A stretch of 11,989 bases of DNA from Nonomuraea sp. (GTDB lineage: Bacteria; Actinomycetota; Actinomycetes; Streptosporangiales; Streptosporangiaceae). The stretch covers positions 1-11,989 of the forward strand of contig JABFVJ010000202.1 in NCBI GenBank assembly GCA_013362835.1, written 5' to 3'. The position numbers were made by a program, and so were the translations under genes. Positions 1 through 6,427 of the stretch are shown here, piece after piece. Every line of letters starts with the position of its first letter. The stretch's first letter is position 1. The notes under the pieces were generated by a model that searched no databases, had not been told where the DNA came from, and saw only the letters and a list, made by a program, of their open reading frames with translations.

Positions 1-486
1 TCGGGCGAGCCGGTGCTGCTGCTGGAGCAGAACCGGGCCAGGTGGGACCGGCTGCTCATCAACCGCGGGCTGGCGGCGCTCGCGCGGGCCGAGGAGCTGG
101 GCGGCGGCGGGCTGGGGCCGTACGCGCTGCAGGCGGCCATCGCGGCGTGCCACGCCCGCGCGGTGGACCCCGCCGACACCGACTGGGAACGGATCGCGAG
201 CCTGTACGAGTCGCTGGCCAGGCTGTCCCGCTCCCCCGTCGTCGAGCTCAACCGCGCGGTGGCCCTGTCGATGGCCTACGGCCCGGCCGCCGGGCTCGGC
301 CTGCTCGACCAGATCGTGGACGAGCCCTCGCTCAAGGACTACCACCTGCTGCCGAGCGTCCGCGGCGACCTGCTGTTCAAGCTGGGGCGGCGGGAGGAGG
401 CGCGGGCCGAGTTCGAGCGGGCGGCCTCGATGACGCGCAACTCCCGTGAGCAGGCCCTTCTGCGCGAGCGCGCCGCCGCCTGCTGA
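1..486 (+). CDS. ECF-type RNA polymerase sigma factor (DUF6596/ECF42-like), C-terminal part
   Basis: The reading frame is open from base 1, so the start and the DNA-binding sigma2/sigma4 domains lie outside the window; only about 161 residues are visible. The visible part matches the C-terminal extension of DUF6596-type (ECF42-like) sigma factors. It has a GEPVLL segment followed by RARWD, a TDWERIASLYESL helix, the hallmark SPVVELNRAVALS, and a TPR-like tail (LGRREEARAEFERA). In this family the extension is thought to replace a separate anti-sigma factor, and the gene often sits beside a YCII-related (DGPF) protein gene, which would be upstream here. It ends in TGA. It is separated from the cellobiose operon by 323 bases containing operators, so it is probably not co-transcribed with it. 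Family assignment is confident; target genes are unknown. Confidence 0.88.
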   Translation, partial: SGEPVLLLEQNRARWDRLLINRGLAALARAEELGGGGLGPYALQAAIAACHARAVDPADTDWERIASLYESLARLSRSPVVELNRAVALSMAYGPAAGLGLLDQIVDEPSLKDYHLLPSVRGDLLFKLGRREEARAEFERAASMTRNSREQALLRERAAAC

Positions 487-501
487 GGGCGTCCGGCGGC
501 C

Positions 502-516
502 GTCACGGTACGTGAC
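502..516. terminator. inverted repeat after the sigma factor gene, possible terminator
   Basis: GTCACG at 502-507 and CGTGAC at 511-516 form a perfect 6-bp stem with a 3-nt GTA loop, 15 bases after the sigma factor stop codon. There is no T-run afterwards, as is common for actinobacterial hairpins. It could end the upstream transcript, or it could be a protein-binding palindrome. The assignment rests on position and symmetry only. Confidence 0.25.
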
Positions 517-573
517 AGAAACCCGCAACGGACAGCAAGACCGCAGCGTGCGGGCGACATGCCCTTGATGCGA

Positions 574-593
574 CACAAAAGATGTCTCTTGTG
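574..593. promoter_or_regulatory. 20-bp imperfect palindrome next to operator O1
   Basis: CACAAAAGA at 574-582 and TCTCTTGTG at 585-593 are inverted copies with one mismatch in nine, separated by TG. The 2-nt gap is too short for an RNA hairpin, so a DNA-binding dimer is the more natural reading. It ends one base before the CebR operator at 595. The regulator is not identified, and a chance match in this AT-richer stretch is possible. Confidence 0.3.
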
Positions 594-594
594 G

Positions 595-608
595 TGGGAG
601 CGCTCCCA
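595..608. promoter_or_regulatory. CebR/CelR operator O1 (upstream copy)
   Basis: Perfect 14-bp palindrome TGGGAGCGCTCCCA. This is the established binding sequence of the LacI-family regulators CebR (Streptomyces) and CelR (Thermobifida fusca), which control cellobiose uptake and cellulase genes. It lies about 200 bases upstream of cebE, and its centre is 130 bp from that of the second copy. A matching LacI regulator is encoded in the operon it would control. The upstream copy could serve a second promoter or help form a repression loop; this is inference. Confidence 0.85.
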
Positions 609-692
609 TTCCCCTCTTTGCGTCGTTCATGCCCATATATCCGTATTCTGAGTGTCAAATCGCACCATTGGTAACGGTTGCGTTTCAGCGGA

Positions 693-721
693 TTGACGTT
701 CACAGCCGGTAAGTGCACCCT
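693..721 (+). promoter_or_regulatory. cebE: candidate cebE promoter (-35 TTGACG, weak -10)
   Basis: TTGACG at 693-698 is a near-consensus -35 element for the major sigma factor. At 17 bp spacing, CACCCT at 716-721 keeps only the conserved A and final T of the actinobacterial TAnnnT -10 element. Transcription would then begin near 728, inside the downstream operator, which fits simple LacI-type repression. An alternative AT-rich -10-like stretch is TATTCT at 644-649, but it lacks a clear -35 partner. The start site is a prediction. Confidence 0.3.
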
Positions 722-724
722 TTG

Positions 725-738
725 TGGGAGCGCTCCCA
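725..738. promoter_or_regulatory. CebR/CelR operator O2 (proximal copy)
   Basis: Second perfect copy of TGGGAGCGCTCCCA, 71 bases before the cebE start codon. A further half-site CTCCCA occurs at 743-748, exactly 10 bp after the CTCCCA that ends this operator, so on the same face of the helix. The position suits blocking of the candidate promoter at 693-721 or of its start site. Repression relieved by cellobiose or longer cello-oligosaccharides is established for the CebR/CelR family and inferred here. Confidence 0.9.
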
Positions 739-746
739 AACACTCC

Positions 747-773
747 CACCGCGGCGGAGCGCGTGCCGCGGTG
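747..773 (+). other. leader stem-loop in the cebE 5' untranslated region
   Basis: CACCGCGGC at 747-755 pairs perfectly with GCCGCGGTG at 765-773 around a 9-nt loop, giving a 9-bp stem of mostly G-C pairs. It would sit in the untranslated leader about 20 bases before the ribosome-binding site at 794-802. It could stabilise the mRNA 5' end. No competing structure covering the ribosome-binding site is obvious, so a riboswitch is not claimed. Confidence 0.5.
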
Positions 774-809
774 CACCTCCCCAACATTCACCCGAGAAGG
801 GGTCCCACC

Positions 810-2150
810 ATGATGATCAGCAAGCGTCGCGGTCTGGCCGCGGCCTCTGCCCTGGCCGCGGCGGCGCTGACCGTCGCGTCGTGCAGCAGCGGCGGCGATT
901 CCACGTCGAGCAGCAGCGCTCCCGCCTCTTCCGCGGCCTCCGAGCCGATCACGATCCGGGTGCAGACCTTCGGCGGCGGTTCCAACTTCGGCTACAAGAA
1001 CGCCATCACGAAGTGGAACGCCGAGCACAAGGACATCCAGATCAAGGAAGAGCACCTGACCGACCAGTTCGAGCAGCAGTACTGGCCGCAGATGATCCAG
1101 TGGCTGCAGTCGGGCAACGGCGCCGGCGACGTGATCGGCATCGACGAGGGCGGCATGGGCCTCGCCAAGGCGCACCCCGAGTGGTGGGCCGACCTGAAGG
1201 AGTACGGCCTTGAGAGCCGCAAGGCCGACTTCCCCGCCTGGAAGTGGGAGAACGGCGTCACCGCCGACGGCAAGATCTTCGGCCTCGGCACCGACATCGG
1301 CGGCATGAGCCTCTGCTACCGCACCGACCTGTTCAAGAAGGCCGGCCTGCCCACGGACCGCGAGAAGGTCGCGGCCCTGTGGCCGACCTGGGACGACTTC
1401 ATGAAGGTCGGCCAGCAGTTCCAGTCGAAGGTGAAGGACACCAAGTTCACCGACGGCACGAACACGCTCTTCAACGTGGTCCTGTACCAGGAGGCGGCCA
1501 AGAACGGCAACGTCGCCTACTTCGACAAGGACAACAACATCATCGTCGACAAGAACCCGGCGGTGAAGGCGGGCTTCGACTTCGCCTCGAAGCTGAGCCA
1601 GTCCGGCCTCACGGCCAAGCTGCGCAACTTCACCGACGAGTGGGCGGCGGGCACCCAGAAGGGCGCGTTCGCCACGGTCGGCTGCCCGTCCTGGATGCTC
1701 GGCGTGGTCTCCGGCAACGCCGGCGACGGCATGAAGGGCAAGTGGGACGTCGCCTCGGTTCCCGGCGGCGGCGGCAACTGGGGCGGCTCGTGGGTGGCCG
1801 TTCCCAAGCAGTCCAAGCACCCGAAGGAGGCCGCGCAGGTCGCCGACTACCTGACCAGCGCGCAGACCGAGGCGAGCATCTTCACGGACTTCGGCAACAT
1901 GCCGAGCAACAGCAAGGCGCAGGCCGACCCCGCCGTCCAGGGCGCGAAGAACGAGTTCTTCAGCGACGCCCCGATCGGTGAGATCTTCGCCAAGTCCGCG
2001 GAGAGCCTCCAGCCGGTCTTCCTCGGCGTGAAGCACGCGCAGGTCAAGAACGCGGTCGAGTCGGTCGTCCAGGGCATGGACGACGGTTCGGTCCCCTACG
2101 ACAAGGCCTGGCAGCAGCTGGTCGACGACGCGGTGAAGGCCGCGGGCTGA
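810..2150 (+). CDS. cebE: CebE-like cellobiose/cello-oligosaccharide-binding lipoprotein
   Basis: Extracellular solute-binding protein (family 1) of a sugar ABC importer, 446 residues. It has a basic n-region (SKRR), an Ala/Leu-rich hydrophobic stretch and a lipobox VASC with the lipidated cysteine at residue 25. A Ser/Gly-rich linker runs to about residue 45, and the mature domain then starts at ITIRVQTFGG. The domain has the Trp/Tyr-rich composition typical of oligosaccharide binders (for example EWWADL and a Gly/Trp-rich GGNWGGSW segment). The ATG at 810 has GAGAAGGGG at 794-802, 7 nt away; the ATG at 813 is possible but less well spaced. Cellobiose/cellotriose specificity is inferred from the two CebR boxes upstream and the following cebF, cebG and bglC genes, not from identified binding residues. 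As first gene after the operators it is probably strongly induced. Confidence 0.92.
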   Translation: MMISKRRGLAAASALAAAALTVASCSSGGDSTSSSSAPASSAASEPITIRVQTFGGGSNFGYKNAITKWNAEHKDIQIKEEHLTDQFEQQYWPQMIQWLQSGNGAGDVIGIDEGGMGLAKAHPEWWADLKEYGLESRKADFPAWKWENGVTADGKIFGLGTDIGGMSLCYRTDLFKKAGLPTDREKVAALWPTWDDFMKVGQQFQSKVKDTKFTDGTNTLFNVVLYQEAAKNGNVAYFDKDNNIIVDKNPAVKAGFDFASKLSQSGLTAKLRNFTDEWAAGTQKGAFATVGCPSWMLGVVSGNAGDGMKGKWDVASVPGGGGNWGGSWVAVPKQSKHPKEAAQVADYLTSAQTEASIFTDFGNMPSNSKAQADPAVQGAKNEFFSDAPIGEIFAKSAESLQPVFLGVKHAQVKNAVESVVQGMDDGSVPYDKAWQQLVDDAVKAAG

Positions 2151-2159
2151 TCTTCCCCC

Positions 2160-2185
2160 GCCCGGCCCGCCACAGCGGGCCGGGC
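2160..2185 (+). other. 11-bp intercistronic hairpin between cebE and cebF
   Basis: Bases 2160-2170 (GCCCGGCCCGC) pair perfectly with 2175-2185 (GCGGGCCGGGC) around a CACA tetraloop. The structure starts 9 bases after the cebE stop and ends 8 bases before the GAAAGG ribosome-binding site of cebF (2194-2199). There is no following T-run. Hairpins at this place in sugar ABC operons (malE-malF is the classic case) protect or terminate the binding-protein message so that it exceeds permease mRNA. That role is inferred here. Confidence 0.65.
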
Positions 2186-2205
2186 TTGCCGCTGAAAGGT
2201 CTGTT

Positions 2206-3162
2206 ATGAGTCTCGACACCCTCCCGCGGGGGGCGCGCAACAACCATCGCCGCGCCCGCCCGCCCGGCCGCCTGTGGCGATCCCGACTGGACGTCAAGGC
2301 GATGCCGTACGCCCTGGTGTCTCCGTACTTCCTGCTGTTCGCGGCCTTCGGTCTCTTCCCGCTGGCCTTCACGTTGTACTACTCGCTGTACGACTACGAC
2401 CTGGCCGGCGACACGAAATGGGCCGGGCTCGGCAACTACGCCGCGCTGCTGTCCGACGAGGACTTCTGGAACGCCGTCACCAACACGGTCGGCATCTTCC
2501 TCCTGGCCACCATCCCGCAGATGCTGATGGCCCTGTTCCTCGCCAACGCGCTGAACAAGAGGTTCCGGCTGCGCCTGCCGATCCGCATGAGCGTGCTGTT
2601 GCCGCTGGTCACCTCGGTGGTCGCGGTCGCGGTGGTCTTCACGCAGCTGTTCGCGCGCGACTGGGGCCTGGTCAACTGGCTCCTGAGCATGGTGGGCGTG
2701 GACAAGATCAACTGGCGGGCCGAGCGCCTCCCGTCGTGGCTGGCCATCGCCACGATGGTGGACTGGCGCTGGACCGGCTACAACGCCATCATCTTCCTGG
2801 CCGGCATGCAGACCATCCCCAAGGACCTGTACGAGGCCGCGGCCATCGACGGCGCGTCCAGGCGGCGGCAGTTCTGGCAGATCACCCTGCCGATGCTGCG
2901 CCCGACCATGATCTTCGTGGTGCTCAACTCCACGATCGGCGGCCTGACGCTGTTCTCCGAGCCGACCACGTTCTACAACGGCAACGTCGACGGCGGCTCG
3001 CAGGGCCAGTTCCAGACGGTCGCGATGTTCGTCGTCAAGCAGGGCTTCCGCGAGTTCGACTACGGCTACGCGGCCGCCGCCGCCTGGCTGCTGTTCCTGC
3101 TGATCCTCATCGGCGCGGCCATCAACTTCCTGTTCGTACGGCGGATCGGAGGCGCCAAGTGA
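2206..3162 (+). CDS. cebF: CebF-like sugar ABC transporter permease (MalF type)
   Basis: Inner-membrane permease subunit of the cello-oligosaccharide importer, 318 residues, with six predicted membrane segments. An Arg-rich cytoplasmic N-terminus of about 33 residues precedes the first helix (ALVSPYFLLFAAFG). The permease signature that docks the ATPase is at residues 210-229: E210-A-A-A-I-D-G216, then I-T-L-P ending at 229. The large outside loop before the last segment (FYNGNVDGGSQGQ) is typical of the MalF-like partner that follows a binding protein. The start ATG has GAAAGG 6 nt upstream. The stop overlaps the next start in GTGA, so translation is probably coupled to cebG. Substrate is inferred from context. 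Confidence 0.93.
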   Translation: MSLDTLPRGARNNHRRARPPGRLWRSRLDVKAMPYALVSPYFLLFAAFGLFPLAFTLYYSLYDYDLAGDTKWAGLGNYAALLSDEDFWNAVTNTVGIFLLATIPQMLMALFLANALNKRFRLRLPIRMSVLLPLVTSVVAVAVVFTQLFARDWGLVNWLLSMVGVDKINWRAERLPSWLAIATMVDWRWTGYNAIIFLAGMQTIPKDLYEAAAIDGASRRRQFWQITLPMLRPTMIFVVLNSTIGGLTLFSEPTTFYNGNVDGGSQGQFQTVAMFVVKQGFREFDYGYAAAAAWLLFLLILIGAAINFLFVRRIGGAK

Positions 3163-3989
3163 CCAGCTGGAAGCCCAGCACCATGACGCGGGTCCTGCTG
3201 GGCGTGGCGATCTTCCTGTCGGCGTTCCCGCTGTACTGGATGCTCGTCATCGCCTCGCGCACGAACTCCGACGCCGTGTCGGTGCCGCCGAAGTTCCTGC
3301 CCGGCGGCAACCTGGGCGAGAACATCGTCGCGGTGCTGAACAACGAGGACGCGCACTTCATGCTCGGCCTCACCAACTCCTTCGTCTCGGCGGCCATCGT
3401 CACGGTCTCCGTCGTGATCATCTCGACCCTCGCCGGGTTCGCCTTCGCCAGCCTGAACTTCAAGGGCCGCAACGTGTTGCTGCTGCTCGTCCTGCTGACG
3501 ATGGCGGTGCCGCTGCAGCAGATGGGCGTGGTGCCGCTCTACCGCATGATGGTGAGCCTGGAGTGGACGGGCACGCTGAAGGCGATCATCCTGCCGTACC
3601 TGCTCAACGGGTTCGGCGTGTTCCTGATGACGCAGTACACGCGCCAGGCCGTGCCGGGCGAGCTGGTCGAGGCGGCCAGGGTCGACGGCGCGGCGACGCT
3701 GCGCATCTGGTGGAACGTCGTGCTGCCGGCCGTGCGGCCCGGCATGGCGGTGCTCGGCATCAACACGTTCATGCTCATGTGGAACGACTACATGTGGCCG
3801 CTGATCGTGCTGACCCCGGACAACCCGACCGTGCAGATCGCGATCAACTCGCTCAACGCGCGCTACTCCACCAGCTACTCGTTGATCTTCGCGGGTACGG
3901 CACTGTCCATCATTCCGCTCATCGCGGTATTCGTCGCATTCGGCCGCCAGATCGTCGGCGGACTCATGGAAGGTGCGGTCAAGGCGTGA
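3159..3989 (+). CDS. cebG: CebG-like sugar ABC transporter permease (MalG type)
   Basis: Second permease subunit, 276 residues, six predicted membrane segments starting with LLGVAIFLSAFPLYW at about residues 13-27. The ATPase-docking loop is at residues 171-190: E171-A-A-R-V-D-G177, ending in V-V-L-P. The ending GRQIVGGLMEGAVK is typical of MalG-like subunits (xRxxVxGLxxGAVKG). The GTG at 3159 is chosen because it has GGAGG at 3148-3152, 6 nt away, and forms a GTGA overlap with cebF; an in-frame ATG at 3183 would lack that. The stop overlaps bglC in a second GTGA. With CebF it forms the membrane channel. No ATP-binding subunit gene follows, so the pair must recruit an ATPase encoded elsewhere. 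Confidence 0.93.
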   Translation: MTSWKPSTMTRVLLGVAIFLSAFPLYWMLVIASRTNSDAVSVPPKFLPGGNLGENIVAVLNNEDAHFMLGLTNSFVSAAIVTVSVVIISTLAGFAFASLNFKGRNVLLLLVLLTMAVPLQQMGVVPLYRMMVSLEWTGTLKAIILPYLLNGFGVFLMTQYTRQAVPGELVEAARVDGAATLRIWWNVVLPAVRPGMAVLGINTFMLMWNDYMWPLIVLTPDNPTVQIAINSLNARYSTSYSLIFAGTALSIIPLIAVFVAFGRQIVGGLMEGAVKA

Positions 3990-5395
3990 CGACACAAGAG
4001 GAACAGACTCGTGCCGGGCTGCGCTTCCCCGCCGGATTCGCGTTCGGCGCGGCGACCTCGGCGTACCAGATCGAGGGCGCGGTCACGGAGGACGGACGCG
4101 GCACCTCCATCTGGGACACCTTCACCAAGACCCCCGGCAGGGTGCTCAACGCGCACCACGGGGACGTGGCGATGGACCACTACCACCGCTACCGCGAAGA
4201 CGTCGCCATCATGGCGGATCTGGGCCTGACGGCCTACCGCTTCTCGGTGTCCTGGCCGCGCATCCAGCCCACGGGCTCGGGCGAGGTCAACCAGCAGGGC
4301 CTGGACTTCTACAAGCGGCTCACCGACGAGCTCAGGCAGCACGGCATCGACCCCTGGCTGACCCTCTACCACTGGGACCTCCCCCAGGAGCTGGAGGACA
4401 AGGGGGGCTGGCCCAACCGCGACACGGCCTACCGCTTCGCCGAGTACGCGGCGATCGTCCACGACGCGCTGAAGGACCACGTACACACCTTCAGCACCGT
4501 CAACGAGCCATGGTGCGCCGCGTTCCTCGGCTACGCCTCGGGCGAGCACGCCCCGGGGCGGCGCGAGCCGAGCAACGCGATCAGGGGCGCGCATCACCTC
4601 AACCTCGCCCACGGCCTGGCCGTCCAGGCGATGGACGCGCGCCGCGTCGGCGGCTGCGTCAACCTGTACGCGGTCTCCCCCGAGACCGGCAGCGAGGCCG
4701 ACCTGGACGCGGCGCGCCGCATCGACGGGCTGCAGAACAGGTTCTTCCTGGACGCCCTGCTGACCGGCCGCTACCCCGAGGACGTCCTGAACGACATCCC
4801 GCTCGACGACGACCTCATCCAGCCGGGCGACATGAAGACCATCAACGCCCCGATCGACGTGCTGCTGGTGAACTACTACAGCCGCTTCACCGTCTCCGGC
4901 GCGCCCGGCGGCAAGGCGTCAGCGGCGGCGGCCCCCACCGACTCGGCCTCGCCGTGGGTGGGCAGCGAGCACGTCTCGTTCGTCAACGGCGGCCGTCCGG
5001 TCACCGCGATGGGCTGGGAGATCGACGAGGGCGGCCTGGTCGAGATCCTCACCCGGGTGGCGCGGGACTACCCGCCGATCCCGATGGTGGTCTCCGAGAA
5101 CGGCGCCGCCTTCGACGACGTGCTGGCCGAGGGCCGCGTCCACGACGTGGAGCGGCAGGCGTACGTGGAGGCGCACCTCGGCGCGTGCCGTGAGGCGATC
5201 GACGCCGGCGTGCCCCTGGAGGGCTATTTCGCCTGGTCGCTGATGGACAACTTCGAATGGGCCTGGGGCTACGGCAAGCGTTTCGGCCTGGTCCACGTCG
5301 ACTTCGACACCCAGGAACGGCTGCTCAAGGACAGCGCGCTCTGGTACTCGGAGATCATCCGGCAGAATAGGCGACATGAACCGACCGACTCTTGA
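3986..5395 (+). CDS. bglC: GH1 beta-glucosidase (cellobiase), cytoplasmic
   Basis: Retaining glycoside hydrolase family 1 enzyme of 469 residues, normal length for the family. It would hydrolyse imported cellobiose or cello-oligosaccharides to glucose in the cytoplasm; there is no signal peptide. Visible landmarks are the N-terminal FPAGFAFGAATSAYQIEG, the acid/base glutamate E174 in TVNEPW, the nucleophile E371 in VSENGA (more often TENG), and the C-terminal SLMDNFEW with GYGKRFGLVHVDF at about residues 418-440. All catalytic parts are present. The GTG at 3986 overlaps the cebG stop (GTGA), with GGAAGG at 3968-3973, a slightly long 12-nt spacing. Its 3' end overlaps cebR by 20 nt. The equivalent gene in Streptomyces is bglC in cebEFG-bglC. 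Family and catalysis are sure; specificity is inferred from context. Confidence 0.95.
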   Translation: MTTQEEQTRAGLRFPAGFAFGAATSAYQIEGAVTEDGRGTSIWDTFTKTPGRVLNAHHGDVAMDHYHRYREDVAIMADLGLTAYRFSVSWPRIQPTGSGEVNQQGLDFYKRLTDELRQHGIDPWLTLYHWDLPQELEDKGGWPNRDTAYRFAEYAAIVHDALKDHVHTFSTVNEPWCAAFLGYASGEHAPGRREPSNAIRGAHHLNLAHGLAVQAMDARRVGGCVNLYAVSPETGSEADLDAARRIDGLQNRFFLDALLTGRYPEDVLNDIPLDDDLIQPGDMKTINAPIDVLLVNYYSRFTVSGAPGGKASAAAAPTDSASPWVGSEHVSFVNGGRPVTAMGWEIDEGGLVEILTRVARDYPPIPMVVSENGAAFDDVLAEGRVHDVERQAYVEAHLGACREAIDAGVPLEGYFAWSLMDNFEWAWGYGKRFGLVHVDFDTQERLLKDSALWYSEIIRQNRRHEPTDS

Positions 5396-6374
5396 GGCAG
5401 TCGCGGCTCGGGCCGGGGTGGGCCGGGGCACAGTGTCGAGAGTCATCAACGGCTCGCCGAACGTCAGCGCCAAGGCCCGCGAGGCCGTTGAGCTGGCGAT
5501 CCGCGAGCTCGGCTACGTGCCCAACAGAGCGGCGCGCGCTCTCGTCACGCGCCGCACGGACACGGTGGCCCTGGTGGTGTCCGAGTCCCAGTTCCGGGTG
5601 TTCGACGAGCCGTACTTCGCGGGCACCATCCGCGGCATCGGCTCGGCGCTGGCCGAGACCGGGCTGCAGCTGATCCTGGCGATGGCCCGCTCCCCGGAGG
5701 AGCACGAGCGACTCGAGACCTACCTGACGGGGCAGCACGTCGACGGCGTGCTGCTGCTGTCCCTGCACGGCGCCGACCCGCTGCCGGGCAGGCTGGAGGA
5801 GATGGGCGTGCCGACCGTGCTCGGCGGCAGGCCCGTCGGCCTCGACCCCTACAGCTACGTGGACATGGACAACAGGGCAGGGGCCCGGCAGGCGGTCAAA
5901 CACCTGCTGGGCCTCGGCCGTTCCGCGATCGCGACCATCGCCGGTCCCCAGGACATGGGGGTGGGCGTCGACCGTCTGGCCGGCTACCGCGACGCGCTGC
6001 TGCCCTCGGGCCTGCCCGAGATCGTGGCCTTCGGCGACTTCTCGGAGCAGAGCGGCGCCACCGCGATGCACGAGCTGCTGGAGAGCCATCCCGATCTCGA
6101 CGCGGTCTTCGCCGCCTCCGACCCGATGGCCCTGGGCGCGATGCGCGTGCTCAAGACCGAGGGCAAGGTGATCCCCCACGACGTGGCCGTGATCGGGTTC
6201 GACGACTCCAAGGCCGCGCTGCACGCCGACCCGCCCCTGACCACCGTCCACCAGCCCACCGAAGCCATGGGCCGCCAGATGGCCCAGCTCCTCGTGGCCC
6301 GCATCAACGGCGAGGAGCTGCGCCAGCCCGTCGTGATCCTTGACACGCACCTCGTCCACCGAGAATCGGCCTGA
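5376..6374 (+). CDS. cebR: CebR/CelR-like LacI-family repressor of cellobiose utilisation
   Basis: LacI-family regulator of 332 residues. Helix-turn-helix at residues 4-26 (TLEAVAARAGVGRGTVSRVIN), then the hinge YVPNRAARAL at 48-56. A periplasmic-binding-protein-like effector domain follows from about residue 60, with the family phrases DGVLLLSLHG, FAASDPMALGAMRVL and DVAVIGFDDS. It most likely binds the two TGGGAGCGCTCCCA operators and releases them on binding cellobiose or a cello-oligosaccharide; this pairing is known for CebR and CelR and inferred here. The ATG at 5376 lies inside the bglC end (20-nt overlap), so the repressor is probably made from the operon it represses. In Streptomyces cebR usually sits upstream in its own unit, whereas in Thermobifida fusca celR is next to the bglABC operon. 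Confidence 0.9.
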   Translation: MNRPTLEAVAARAGVGRGTVSRVINGSPNVSAKAREAVELAIRELGYVPNRAARALVTRRTDTVALVVSESQFRVFDEPYFAGTIRGIGSALAETGLQLILAMARSPEEHERLETYLTGQHVDGVLLLSLHGADPLPGRLEEMGVPTVLGGRPVGLDPYSYVDMDNRAGARQAVKHLLGLGRSAIATIAGPQDMGVGVDRLAGYRDALLPSGLPEIVAFGDFSEQSGATAMHELLESHPDLDAVFAASDPMALGAMRVLKTEGKVIPHDVAVIGFDDSKAALHADPPLTTVHQPTEAMGRQMAQLLVARINGEELRQPVVILDTHLVHRESA

Positions 6375-6390
6375 CCAGGGGATATCCTGG
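6375..6390 (+). other. small stem-loop after cebR
   Basis: CCAGG at 6375-6379 pairs with CCTGG at 6386-6390 around a 6-nt loop, directly after the cebR stop. The 5-bp stem without a T-run is too weak for a convincing terminator. The next gene starts only 38 bases later, so read-through is likely. Confidence 0.2.
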
Positions 6391-6427
6391 CCCGGCCCGT
6401 CCACTGCCCGACGAAAGGATCTTTCCC

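Larger units (their letters stand above)
487..809. other. intergenic control region upstream of the cellobiose operon
   Basis: No gene is supported in these 323 bases. The first part holds a 15-bp inverted repeat just after the sigma factor stop. The middle is unusually AT-rich for this genome (about 610-700). Two perfect copies of the CebR/CelR operator lie at 595-608 and 725-738. The last part is a GC-rich leader with a 9-bp hairpin and a good ribosome-binding site, GAGAAGGGG at 794-802. The drop in GC content in the middle is what one expects of a promoter region. Open frames crossing this stretch lack a ribosome-binding site and recognisable protein features. Confidence 0.8.

Noticed and set aside
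747..773. Riboswitch or attenuator in the cebE leader
   Set aside because: Only a single hairpin is visible, with no competing fold over the ribosome-binding site, no T-run and no known aptamer pattern. I keep it as a plain stem-loop.
627..2372. 581-codon open frame on the minus strand opposite cebE
   Set aside because: It is antisense to a well-supported lipoprotein gene, with low-complexity Arg/Gly/Val/Leu-rich translation, no domain signature and no ribosome-binding site. Long antisense frames are expected at this GC content.
3066..3995. 309-codon minus-strand frame opposite cebG
   Set aside because: Highly charged His/Arg/Asp-rich translation typical of the antisense of membrane-protein codons; the permease on the plus strand has the full EAA motif and overlapping starts.
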